This document shows positions 9,129 through 17,628 of a stretch of 64,000 nucleotides of DNA, in pieces. Position 1 is the first letter of the stretch; every line of letters begins with the position of its first letter. The position numbers and the translations under genes are program-made. Source of the stretch: Arthrobacter jinronghuae (GTDB lineage: Bacteria > Actinomycetota > Actinomycetes > Actinomycetales > Micrococcaceae); assembly GCF_025244825.1 (NCBI RefSeq), contig NZ_CP104263.1:1116001-1180000 (forward strand), in the 5' to 3' direction. The notes beneath the pieces were generated by a model that was not told the origin of the DNA, searched no databases, and saw nothing but the letters and a program-made list of their open reading frames with translations.

Positions 9129-10226
9129 ATGGCCTCCAGTACGAACCTCGTCAATGCCACGGCTTTCCAGCGTCTGGCCGCCAAGGCACTGGACGCGTTG
9201 CCGTCAGCGGTGTTGTTGCTTGCCGTGACCTGGCTGTTTTGGCTGGTCGGGGGCGACGAGGCCCGGGTGCTGGGGATGACAACGGGAGCGGTACTGGCCA
9301 GCGGATACGCGCTGTGGCTCTGGATCTGGGAAGCGGGCTCCGGCAAGACACCGGGGAACCTCGCCTTGGGTATCCGGACCACCGGCAGCAACGGACACGC
9401 GCCGGGGCTGCTCCCCGTGCTGCTGCGAAACGTCCTGCTCGGGTTGTCCGGCGCCGTGGTGGTGGGGCCGGTGGTTCTGCTGGTCTCCAACCTGTGGGAT
9501 AAAAACCACCAACGCCAGGGCTGGCATGACAAGGTTGCCGGCACCCTGGTGGTGGACGTGCGGGCCGGGCGTGATCCGCTGCTGACCGGCGGAATCCGTG
9601 CCGCCGGTTCGGCTGCCCCTGAAAGCAACGCAGACCCGGCCCAGGCGCCGACGGCCGTCTCGCCTGCCAGCCCGGTCACTGCGGTGCCGGGTTTCCCTGC
9701 CTCCGATGTACCCCAGGCTGCTTCCACTCCGTTCCAGACCGTGCCTGCCACCATGGCTGGAGCGCCCGCCGCACCGGCACCGGCCTCCCCGCGGCGCGCG
9801 GCGGCTGCGGCCCTGCCGTCCCCTGCCCCGGCAGGGGTTCCCCAGCATCCGGACGACGAGCTGGAAATGACCCGGGTGGCGTCCCGGCACCGCTCGACCG
9901 GCGTGTTGATGCAGTTCGACGACGGCGCCGCCGTCGTCGTGACCGGCACGGCGCTGCTGGGGCGGAATCCGGCAACCAAGCCCCAGGAAACGGTGGGGCA
10001 GCTGCTCGACTTCGCGGACATGGGCCGCTCGGTCTCCAAGACCCATCTGCACCTGCAGGCGGATCCGAAGGGGGTCTGGGTAACGGACCGCAATTCGACC
10101 AACGGCAGCGCCGTCGTCACCGCCCAGGGACTGCGGGAGGAACTGGAACCGCTTCGCCCCGTCCTTGCACCCGTGGGCAGCACCGTTTTCTTCGGTGACC
10201 GCAGCTTCACCGTCTCCCAGGCATAA
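9129..10226 (+). CDS. RDD-family membrane protein fused to an FHA domain
   Basis: A 365-aa fusion. The first ~150 residues are an RDD-type domain: FQRLAAKALDALPSAVLLL, a second membrane helix, GKTPGNLALGIR, and a third membrane segment around 95-118. A Pro/Ala-rich linker (about 160-245) leads to a C-terminal FHA domain near 265-360 with ALLGRNPA, RSVSKTHLHL and DRNSTNGSAV. The FHA domain should face the cytoplasm and recruit phosphorylated partners to the membrane. It is the last gene of the operon and ends in a hairpin shared with the convergent eccC transcript. Confidence 0.87.
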   Translation: MASSTNLVNATAFQRLAAKALDALPSAVLLLAVTWLFWLVGGDEARVLGMTTGAVLASGYALWLWIWEAGSGKTPGNLALGIRTTGSNGHAPGLLPVLLRNVLLGLSGAVVVGPVVLLVSNLWDKNHQRQGWHDKVAGTLVVDVRAGRDPLLTGGIRAAGSAAPESNADPAQAPTAVSPASPVTAVPGFPASDVPQAASTPFQTVPATMAGAPAAPAPASPRRAAAAALPSPAPAGVPQHPDDELEMTRVASRHRSTGVLMQFDDGAAVVVTGTALLGRNPATKPQETVGQLLDFADMGRSVSKTHLHLQADPKGVWVTDRNSTNGSAVVTAQGLREELEPLRPVLAPVGSTVFFGDRSFTVSQA

Positions 10227-10234
10227 CCGGACAG

Positions 10235-10263
10235 GCGGCGCGGGGTCCTGGGGCCCGCGCCGC
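10235..10263. terminator. Hairpin between convergent operons
   Basis: A perfect 10-bp GC inverted repeat (10235-10244 with 10254-10263) in the 50-bp gap between the convergent RDD-FHA and eccC genes. It has no long T run in either direction, so termination is plausible but not certain. Confidence 0.5.
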
Positions 10264-10276
10264 GTCCAGCCCGGAC

Positions 10277-13200
10277 TCAGCGCCGCGCTTCTCCCGCCAA
10301 CACGTCGCTGGCCGTCTCGTTCCAGAACAGCTGCAGGGTCTGCACCGGCCGTCCCGGCTGGACCAACTGGGCGCGTCCGGGTGGCAGCGCCCGGGCCCGG
10401 ACACCGTTAATGAGCGTGCCTTCCCCGCGGTCGCCGGAGAGGATCAGCGCCGCGGCACCGGAATCACGCAGGGCCGTGAAGAAGGACTCGTACATGCCCC
10501 GGCTGGCACCCCGGACCCGGCGGGAAAGCACTGCGTGCAGCCCGATCTCCGGGGCCAGCGGCAGGAAGGGCGTCAACCTGCCCAGGGGCGAGGAGCCGCC
10601 GGCGGTCAGTACGTCATAGTCGTCGATCACCAGCACCACCCGGGGCAGGGCGGCGACCTCTTCGGGGGTGGCACTGATCCGTTTCTGCAGCTCGCCGGCG
10701 ACGGCGGACGCCAGCTGTTCGGCCAGGGCTGCGCTGGTGGCATATCCGCCCAGATAATCTTCCGGCACCTCATCCGCGAGCGTGCGGCGCGGATCGAACA
10801 CCGCGAACACAATGTCCTCGGCGTTGTGCTGTTCGGCCAGACGGCGGATCACCGATCGCATGGCGTTGGTCTTGCCGGCGCCGTCGTCGCCCATGATCAC
10901 CAGATGGCGTTCCTTGTTGTGCAGGTCCAGCAGCTCGGTGCCCAGGTCGGTCTCGCGCTGGCCCAGCGGCACCGTGGCCGGGGCCGCCGGTGTGGGTGCG
11001 GTTGCTGCGTCCACCACTGCCGGCAGCACGCGGACCTGCATGGCGCGTTCGTCCGTGGAGGCGGACACCGCATCCACAAGATCCCGCATCCCGGAGTTGG
11101 CGGTGTCCGGGTCCGATTCGGAGTCGATGCGCGGCAGGGCAAAATGCCCCTGCAGCTTCCGGTCCGTCATTGCCCGACCGGGCGTCCCCGGGCTCACGGA
11201 CTCGGCCAGTTTCCGGCCGTGCGCAGACTCCCCGGGATCCGACAGGCGCAGTTCAATCCGGTTGCCGAAGAAGCTTTGCTGCGCAATGCGGATTTCGTTC
11301 ATCCGCGAGCAGGTCACCACCACATGGATGCCGTATCCGCCGCCGCGGCTGATCAGGGCGTGTACGGATTTTTCAATCTCTTCGAACTCGTCCGAGAGCT
11401 GGCCGTAACCGTCCAGCACCATCACGATGTCCGCACTCGGCAGCTCAGGGATGCCGCCCTGCGCGCACAGGCGGCGCAGAGTGGGCAGGGAGTCGATCTG
11501 GTACTTCTCGAAGATACGTTCGCGCTGCGAGAGCATGGCGAGGATTTCGTCAACGGTACGGCGGACCACCTCGCGGTTGGTGCGGACCGCCACGCCGCCC
11601 ACATGGGGGAGCCCTTCGAGCGGAACCAGCCCGCTGCCGAGGAGGTCAATGGCGTAGATGCCTACTTCGGCCGGCGAGTGGGTCAGGGACAGGCTGGCGA
11701 CGAGCGTGCGCAGGGCCGTGCTCTTGCCGGTCTGCGGTCCGCCGACAATGGCCGCATTGCCGCCGTTGGCAGCCAGGTCCACTTCCCAGATGCCCTGCCA
11801 CTGCTTCGCCGGATCATCGAGCAGCCCTACCGGGATCTTCAAGCCGCCGCCGGTGGCCAGGCGGATGCCCTGGCTGGTGGTGTCCAGCCCGTCCGCGGCG
11901 ATATCCAGCGCAATGCCTCCCGGGAGCGGCGGCAGCCAGATCGGTTCGACGGCGCGGGGGAATTTCGCGAGCGTGTCCATCAGGGTGGAGAGCACCGTGG
12001 GGCCGGTGGTCCGCTTGGAGGCGGAGGTCGACGCCGGTTTGGCGGGGTCCTGCTGCACGGCCTCTTCGAGGGTCGCGGCATACCGCGGGACGCGCAGGAC
12101 GGCGGGCCGTCCGGCGTCGTCGGTTTCCGGCTCGTCCTCTTCTTCCATCTCGAGCGGGCCGGACACGTATCCGGACTTGAACCGGGTGTACGTGGTGGTG
12201 TCCACCTTCAGGTACCCGAACCCGGGGACCGGCGGCAGGTGGAAGGCGTCGGGGGTGTCCAGCACGGTCCGGGACTCAGCTTCGGAGAGCGTGCGCAAGC
12301 CGATCCGGTAGGACAAATAGGTGTCCAGGCCGCGAAGCTTGCCGCCCTCGATGCGCTGGCTGGAGAGCAGCAGGTGCACGCCGATCGACCGGCCGATGCG
12401 GCCGATGGACAGGAAGAGCTCAATGAAGTCCGGGCGTGCGGTCAGCAGCTCGCCGAATTCGTCAATGATGACCACCAGGTGCGGCAGCGGCGCCAGGTCT
12501 TTGCCCTGGGAGAGCAGCTCCTGCCGGTGCAGCTGGTAGTCCGTGATGTTGGCGAGGTTGCCGGCCTCCTTGAGGACTTCCTGCCGGCGCTGGATTTCAC
12601 CGGAGAGGCTGGCATAGACGCGTTCGATCAGGCTGACGTCGTCGGAAAGGTTGGTGATGACGCCGGTGACCTGGGGTGCGTTGGCGAAGGGGGCAAAGGT
12701 GGCGCCGCCCTTGTAGTCCACCAGCACCATGGCCAGCACCTCGGGGGAGTGCGTGGCCAGCAGTCCCACCACGAGGCTGCGCAGCATTTCGGACTTGCCG
12801 GAGCCGGTGGCACCCACGCACAGGCCGTGCGGGCCGTGCCCGAACTGTGCCGATTCCTTCAAATCCAGCAGGGCCGGCCGCCCGCGGTCATCGGGACCCA
12901 GCGGAACCCGCAGGAAGTCCACCTCGCCGCGGGGCTTCCACAACCGGCGGATATCGGCTTCATCCAGCCGCGGGGAGAGGCCCAGCATCTCCAGGAACCC
13001 CTGGGAGTTTTCCGAGGAATCGTGTTCCATCGAATCGGGGGACAGCCGTAGCGGTGCCAGGCTGCGGGCCAGGGACTGGGCGAGCGGGACCGGCAACTGG
13101 TCCAGGGTGCCAGCCTCGACCACCGGCTCCACGGGGTCGGTCCGGTAGTTTTCCACCCGGAACCCCTCGCCGTCCTCACTGATGCGGATCGCCACTTCGC

Positions 13201-14284
13201 TGGGTTCCTGCCGGCGTTCCTTCACCAGGAACAGCGTGGTGATCCCAAGGGCGCCGGGCGAGGACTGCTTGTCCGGGACTGCCAGCTCCACCGGCAGCTC
13301 TCCGTAGGAATCGGCAACCACCATCAGGCGGGGCAGCGCCGTGCCCACACCTCCGCGCAGGAAGTTTTTCCGGGACTCCGCGGCCAGACTGGAACGTCCG
13401 TGGAGGTCATCGGCCAGCAGGTCCGACAAGACGTCCATGGACGGGGCCAGCCGCCGGACCGGCCCGGTGCGGTGAGTGCTTTTCTGGTCCGCCAAGTGCG
13501 GCAGCCAGGTGGCCCACTCCCAGTTTTCCCGTTCGGCTTCGGGCACGGCCAGGGCCAGATGGAGGTCCTCCGGGGAATGGAAGGCCGCACCCTGGACCAG
13601 CAGGAGACGGCTGACCCGCAGCACGAACTCCCTGGAGCCGACAATGCTGACATTTCCGGCGCAGTCCAGCGGTACCGTCAACGGCAGTTCGGGGCTGGAC
13701 TCGTAGCGCCGCTTGAGGATCTCCAGTTCCGTCATCATGAAGGTGTCACTCTGCATCACCGCAGAGCCGGAGTTCATGATCTGCACTTCACGGTTCTGCC
13801 GCGGCCCGGTACCGATGCGTACGTCCAGGAAATCCTCGTTGTGCCGCCGCCGCTCCCAGATGCGGCGGGTATTGCGGATGATGTCGAATAGGGCGTCCGG
13901 CGGCGGGCTGGCGATGCGGGCCACCTTGACGGCCGTGTGTTCCTCGGTGCGGAGCGTGGCGCGGCAGCGTTCGAGGTATTCGAGATAGTTTTCCCGCCGG
14001 TCCTTGCGCTGGCGGCCCTGCTTTCCGCGCTGGCTGACCATCATGATGACGGAGGCCAGGATGGTCACCACCATGGCCAGTGCACCCACGGCGGCCAACG
14101 GGGAGCCGCGGAAGAGCATCATGACCGTCATGGAGACGCCGGCGCCGAGCAGGGGTACCAGCGACATCATGTTCATGCCGCCCTTGCCCTGTTCCATCTG
14201 CGGCGGGGCGTCCATGGTGAACGGTTCGAGGCCGCGGGCGGGGGCCGTGGTCCGGGCAGGCCGGTGCAGGATCCGAACGCTCAT
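10277..14284 (-). CDS. eccC: Type VII secretion FtsK/SpoIIIE-type ATPase EccC
   Basis: A 1335-aa T7SS motor. After a short N-terminus with a hydrophobic pair (MSLVPLLGAGVSMTVMMLF and LAAVGALAMVVTILASVI, residues ~40-80) come three FtsK-like ATPase domains. Their Walker A motifs are GATGSGKS (near 490), GGPQTGKST (near 846) and GDDGAGKTN (near 1133); Walker B strands are VVIIDEF, VMVLDGYG and LVIDDYD. The fused form covers what some systems split into EccCa and EccCb. The start is the ATG at 14284 overlapping the upstream stop by 4 bp. The reading frame runs 129 codons further upstream, but that stretch is out-of-frame sequence of the ParA-like gene. Confidence 0.95.
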   Translation of the reverse strand: MSVRILHRPARTTAPARGLEPFTMDAPPQMEQGKGGMNMMSLVPLLGAGVSMTVMMLFRGSPLAAVGALAMVVTILASVIMMVSQRGKQGRQRKDRRENYLEYLERCRATLRTEEHTAVKVARIASPPPDALFDIIRNTRRIWERRRHNEDFLDVRIGTGPRQNREVQIMNSGSAVMQSDTFMMTELEILKRRYESSPELPLTVPLDCAGNVSIVGSREFVLRVSRLLLVQGAAFHSPEDLHLALAVPEAERENWEWATWLPHLADQKSTHRTGPVRRLAPSMDVLSDLLADDLHGRSSLAAESRKNFLRGGVGTALPRLMVVADSYGELPVELAVPDKQSSPGALGITTLFLVKERRQEPSEVAIRISEDGEGFRVENYRTDPVEPVVEAGTLDQLPVPLAQSLARSLAPLRLSPDSMEHDSSENSQGFLEMLGLSPRLDEADIRRLWKPRGEVDFLRVPLGPDDRGRPALLDLKESAQFGHGPHGLCVGATGSGKSEMLRSLVVGLLATHSPEVLAMVLVDYKGGATFAPFANAPQVTGVITNLSDDVSLIERVYASLSGEIQRRQEVLKEAGNLANITDYQLHRQELLSQGKDLAPLPHLVVIIDEFGELLTARPDFIELFLSIGRIGRSIGVHLLLSSQRIEGGKLRGLDTYLSYRIGLRTLSEAESRTVLDTPDAFHLPPVPGFGYLKVDTTTYTRFKSGYVSGPLEMEEEDEPETDDAGRPAVLRVPRYAATLEEAVQQDPAKPASTSASKRTTGPTVLSTLMDTLAKFPRAVEPIWLPPLPGGIALDIAADGLDTTSQGIRLATGGGLKIPVGLLDDPAKQWQGIWEVDLAANGGNAAIVGGPQTGKSTALRTLVASLSLTHSPAEVGIYAIDLLGSGLVPLEGLPHVGGVAVRTNREVVRRTVDEILAMLSQRERIFEKYQIDSLPTLRRLCAQGGIPELPSADIVMVLDGYGQLSDEFEEIEKSVHALISRGGGYGIHVVVTCSRMNEIRIAQQSFFGNRIELRLSDPGESAHGRKLAESVSPGTPGRAMTDRKLQGHFALPRIDSESDPDTANSGMRDLVDAVSASTDERAMQVRVLPAVVDAATAPTPAAPATVPLGQRETDLGTELLDLHNKERHLVIMGDDGAGKTNAMRSVIRRLAEQHNAEDIVFAVFDPRRTLADEVPEDYLGGYATSAALAEQLASAVAGELQKRISATPEEVAALPRVVLVIDDYDVLTAGGSSPLGRLTPFLPLAPEIGLHAVLSRRVRGASRGMYESFFTALRDSGAAALILSGDRGEGTLINGVRARALPPGRAQLVQPGRPVQTLQLFWNETASDVLAGEARR

Positions 14285-15249
14285 GCCGTGGCCCTCGCGA
14301 GGACGCCGGCGGCAAGGGAGGCCGCCTCGAGACGGGTTCGGCGGGCCAGCAGTGCAAGGCTGATTTCCACTCCGGCTGCGAGGTGCCGGTCGTATCCCAG
14401 CCCGACGGCGTCGATACCCATGCGCGTCAGACGGCGGGCTTCGGCGTCGGCGCGGAACGGTCCGTCCGGCTGGTTCCGGACCACCACCACCAGCAGCGGC
14501 ACGGCCGCCAGTGCCGGGTCCCGCCGCCAGGCCGTGGCGTACAGGCCGGCATCTTCCAGGCCCGCTACGGAGGCAGTCGTCGCGAAGACCGCCAGATGGG
14601 ATTGGGAAAGCGCCCAACGTGTGCTGGGGAGCTCCAGTCCGGTGCCGCAGTCCATGACGGTGATGGGGCAATACCGGGAGATGGCCAGGGACAGTGCCTT
14701 GGCGGCGGCGTCGTCGGCTGTCGGCCGTCCGCCGGTGCCGCGGCGCCCGGTGACCAGCAGGTTCCCGCGGCCGGCGGGTGTCAGCAGCGCCGAGAGATCA
14801 GCCAGCGATGTCGGGGGGCGGCGGGACAGTTCGGCGGCGGCGATATCCAGGGAGGCGGCGTCGGGGACCCCGGTGCGCAGCGCCAGCGTGCCGCCGGAGG
14901 GGGCGTTGTCCAGGACCGTAACGGCGTCGGTGCGCATGGAGGAGTAGACCGATCCGAGCAGGGCCGCCAGCGTGGTCTTCCCGGCACCGCCGCGGGAGCC
15001 GACGACGGCGATGCGCCGGCCCGTGGCCACCGGTGCCTGCGCACCGGCCGCGGCCTCGGCCAGACGGTGCGGATAATCATCCCCGCGGAAGAGGTTCCCC
15101 GCGGAGCTGACCGACCGGCGAAGCAGGCCTTCGGCAGGGCGGGTCCGCAAGGTCCGGCGGAGCCGCTGAGGGGTTGATTCGAAGCCGTCCGGGGTGGCGG
15201 CACCGGGGGCACCGTAGGGCAGCGGCCCGGCGTTCACGGGTGAGCTCAT
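14281..15249 (-). CDS. ParA/MinD-like ATPase of the T7SS operon
   Basis: A 322-aa protein. An N-terminal ~85-residue tail leads to a deviant Walker A, VVGSRGGAGKTTLAALLG, and then switch-like segments (VTVLDNAPSGGTL, CPITVMDCGTGLE). MinD/ParA-type ATPases are recurrent in actinobacterial ESX loci, where some have an EspI-like regulatory role; the specific role here is unknown. The ATG at 15249 is preceded by GGAGG at good spacing. Its stop overlaps eccC by 4 bp, and the gene lies 91 bp after eccD on the same transcript. Confidence 0.85.
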   Translation of the reverse strand: MSSPVNAGPLPYGAPGAATPDGFESTPQRLRRTLRTRPAEGLLRRSVSSAGNLFRGDDYPHRLAEAAAGAQAPVATGRRIAVVGSRGGAGKTTLAALLGSVYSSMRTDAVTVLDNAPSGGTLALRTGVPDAASLDIAAAELSRRPPTSLADLSALLTPAGRGNLLVTGRRGTGGRPTADDAAAKALSLAISRYCPITVMDCGTGLELPSTRWALSQSHLAVFATTASVAGLEDAGLYATAWRRDPALAAVPLLVVVVRNQPDGPFRADAEARRLTRMGIDAVGLGYDRHLAAGVEISLALLARRTRLEAASLAAGVLARATA

Positions 15250-15340
15250 GGCTATAGTCCTCCACCGGCCGGGGCGGCCGGATCAGCGGGATGGAAGGTG
15301 TCGGATGGCGGGCAGACCCGCAGATGAGGCGATTCGCGCA

Positions 15341-16666
15341 TCAGAAGCTGCCCAGCAGCTGGGAGTAGATGCCGAACATCCCGATGACCAGGGGAATAGA
15401 GGCCAGGATGGCGAAGGTCTCCAGACGTTTGGCGAGCAGCCGGATGCGGGCTTCGGCGTGGTCCGGCAGATCAAGGGTCAGGCTGACCGCGATGCAGGCG
15501 GCGAGAACCAGTACCGCCAGGCCCACAGTCCAGGGCGCGGAGGAGAAGAACCGCAGGGACGCCACCGTGAGGGCGGTCAGCCCCACACCCGATGCGGCGT
15601 ACAGCGAGATGCGTTCGGCCGCGAGCGGGAAGGACCGCGCCCGCAGGAAAACCGCCAGGGTCAGGGCGAACAGCAGCGGCAGCGTCCATTTCTGGTGCTC
15701 CGTGTCGGTGCCGAGCACCCAGAGCCCCAACGCTATGGAAACCGACGTGAGGATCGCGCCCAGGGTGAGCCCCCGATGGGCGCCGGCCACGGCCTCGAGC
15801 GCATCCGTCCTGCTGATGGTTCCACCGGTGGCACGCTGGTCATCCAGGGTTGCCAGGCCGGAGGCGGACAATGCCAGTTTCGGGAGCAGGCCGAGCAGGA
15901 GAACACTCGATACCGCGGCCAGTGCTGCCGCGCGGGGAGGGTTCTCGGAAATGAGTCCCGCCGCCGCCCAGATGACGGTGGCCAGGGCAAGGGTGCCGGC
16001 GCCCGTGAAGAGCGCCCGCGGGTTGGCTGCGCTGAGTCCCACTCCCACAAGGGTCAGTACGGACAATCCGGCGATCAACAGCAGGGTTGTTTCCGGGTCC
16101 AGATCTCCGCGCAGCAGGGCGCCGAGTCCCAGCAGCCAGCCGGCCCCCTGCAGGGTTGGACCGATGGCGGAGGTTCGGGGCGGCCGTGCCAGCGCGGTGC
16201 CGGCAGTGAGGAGTACCAGGGATGCGGAGAGCAGCAGCCACCAGGCGTCGTCGGGGGCCACCGAGCCCAGCAGGATCTCAGCCCCTGCCCACAGGCCGAC
16301 GGCGGCGGAGACACCGGCGGTCAGCTCCCGGAACCTGTCGGTCCAGCGTCCCGAGACAGCCTCGGTCTCGCTGACCACCAGGTCCGTGACGTCATAGACG
16401 ACGGCGGCGGGCGGCGCCTCGGAGGCGTTGCAGAGCAGCAGAGAGGAACCATCGGCTATTTCCGCACTGCTCAGCGTGCTCTCCGCGGCCAGCTCTGTGC
16501 CGTCGGGTCCGACCAGTACCTTGGCGGCTACCTCGTCCGCCGGCTGGTCGTTCAGCAGCTCCAGTACCTGCGGCATCAGTGCGCCGACGGGCTGGTCCGA
16601 CGGCAGCAACAGGTCCAGATGGCGCCGGGAGCCGATCAGTGTCACTCGGGTGAAGGCATGGGCCAT
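15341..16666 (-). CDS. eccD: Type VII secretion integral membrane protein EccD
   Basis: A 441-aa protein. The first ~85 residues form an EccD/YukD-type ubiquitin-like domain (FTRVTLIGSRRHLDLLLPSDQ through SSLLLCN). After a linker come about ten to eleven membrane helices to the C-terminus, matching the EccD channel architecture. The ATG at 16666 begins MAHAFTRV; an upstream open frame adds residues of non-biological composition, so it was rejected. It starts 5 bp after the stop of the small membrane protein, so the two are co-transcribed. EccD helices line the inner-membrane pore of T7SS. Confidence 0.9.
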   Translation of the reverse strand: MAHAFTRVTLIGSRRHLDLLLPSDQPVGALMPQVLELLNDQPADEVAAKVLVGPDGTELAAESTLSSAEIADGSSLLLCNASEAPPAAVVYDVTDLVVSETEAVSGRWTDRFRELTAGVSAAVGLWAGAEILLGSVAPDDAWWLLLSASLVLLTAGTALARPPRTSAIGPTLQGAGWLLGLGALLRGDLDPETTLLLIAGLSVLTLVGVGLSAANPRALFTGAGTLALATVIWAAAGLISENPPRAAALAAVSSVLLLGLLPKLALSASGLATLDDQRATGGTISRTDALEAVAGAHRGLTLGAILTSVSIALGLWVLGTDTEHQKWTLPLLFALTLAVFLRARSFPLAAERISLYAASGVGLTALTVASLRFFSSAPWTVGLAVLVLAACIAVSLTLDLPDHAEARIRLLAKRLETFAILASIPLVIGMFGIYSQLLGSF

Positions 16667-16671
16667 GGCGG

Positions 16672-17016
16672 CTAGGATCCTGTCTGCATCGAAAAGGCAA
16701 CGTTGTACCGGCCGCCGGCGGGGCCGGCGTCGTAATCCGCCCCGTGGGGGTCCGAAGAGCGGTGCGGAGCAGAGTTTTGCTGCCGGCGCTGCTCTTCCTG
16801 CTTTTGGCGGTTCTCTTCCAGGAGGTTGCTGACAAAGGAGTACCCCACGCAGACCGCGGCGATGACTGCTGCGGCCGCCACGCTGAACAGGAACAGGCGC
16901 ACGCTGTCCATCCACCGGCGCTCGTTCGGGTTTTCCCCGTACAGCAGGGCGCCGAGCAGCCGGTTCCGGCGCACGGTCACGGATTCGATCAGCTGATTGT
17001 CATAATCGCTCGCCAA
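16672..17016 (-). CDS. Small single-pass membrane protein heading the T7SS operon (EccB-N-like)
   Basis: A 114-aa protein from a TTG at 17016, chosen because a GGGGGG run lies 7 nt upstream; an ATG at 17052 is the alternative. Cytoplasmic residues DYDNQLIESVTVRRNRLLGALLYGE precede one membrane helix (LFLFSVAAAAVIAAVCVGYSFV), then a charged Gln/Glu/Arg stretch. The RRNRLLGALL-then-helix layout recalls the N-terminus of EccB, but the ~400-residue extracytoplasmic EccB domain is absent. Relationship to EccB is a hypothesis. It is the first gene of the eccD-parA-eccC transcript. Confidence 0.65.
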   Translation of the reverse strand: MASDYDNQLIESVTVRRNRLLGALLYGENPNERRWMDSVRLFLFSVAAAAVIAAVCVGYSFVSNLLEENRQKQEEQRRQQNSAPHRSSDPHGADYDAGPAGGRYNVAFSMQTGS

Positions 17017-17195
17017 AATAAGTCCCCCCACCACTTGGACAAGTACCGACATATCCTTACACGATCCGGGTGGGGTCTGCGTCACACTCGCCGGAGCCGC
17101 ACCGTTGAAGCTGAGGCGTACGTTGTGTGTGCCGGGCCACGGGTGCTAAAGCTTGACTAATTACTTACCGCACACGCACCGATGAAGGAGCCGCA

Positions 17196-17513
17196 ATGAG
17201 CACCAACCCGGAGATGGAAGAGCGCCGACTGAACGACTGGAGCAGGCGCCTCACCCAGGCGCTGCAGATCCTGGATCTTGAAGTGGACCACAAGATGCTT
17301 GTGGAGCTGGGGGAGAAATCGGCCGAGACCGTTGCAGACAACGCGGGCCTGGTCAGCGCCTTTGTGGTCGGGTACGCAGCCGGACTCACCACTACCAGCG
17401 GGCGGAAATCCTCGGAAGAAGCGGTTCAAAAGGCGGCAGGCACCGCCTTCCAGCTGGCCGAGACCGGTCTGGAAGGGTCGGACCAGCCGGGTTGGAAGGG
17501 CTCTGCCCAGTAA
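17196..17513 (+). CDS. DUF6457 domain protein
   Basis: A 105-aa, mainly helical soluble protein starting at an ATG with AAGGAG upstream. Its core (LNDWSRRLTQALQILDLEVD ... VSAFVVGYAAGL) resembles DUF6457, a small domain often found beside or fused to MobA-type molybdenum cofactor genes in actinobacteria. It is convergent with a molybdopterin oxidoreductase, which supports a molybdoenzyme link. The molecular role is unknown. Transcription ends at a strong hairpin shared with that oxidoreductase. Confidence 0.75.
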   Translation: MSTNPEMEERRLNDWSRRLTQALQILDLEVDHKMLVELGEKSAETVADNAGLVSAFVVGYAAGLTTTSGRKSSEEAVQKAAGTAFQLAETGLEGSDQPGWKGSAQ

Positions 17514-17562
17514 GCAGCCCGTTGGGGCCAGGTCATTGCGGGCCCACCCATCCGAAGATACA

Positions 17563-17596
17563 ACAACAGGCCAGGACCGAAGTCCTGGCCTGTTGT
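17563..17596. terminator. Bidirectional terminator hairpin
   Basis: A perfect 15-bp inverted repeat (17563-17577 with 17582-17596) around a 4-nt CGAA loop, between convergent genes. The symmetrical stem suits termination from both sides. Confidence 0.85.
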
Positions 17597-17628
17597 GCGT
17601 CTTGGCTGTTGCTGCCTACGTGGGTGCC

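Noticed and set aside
10535..13051. 838-codon plus-strand open frame
   Set aside because: Opposite strand of eccC, whose three Walker A motifs are unambiguous; the plus-strand translation has no domain signature.
14285..14671. N-terminal extension of EccC by 129 codons
   Set aside because: The stretch overlaps the ParA-like gene in another frame and encodes Arg/Gly/Pro-rich nonsense. The ATG at 14284 gives a normal EccC start and a 4-bp overlap.
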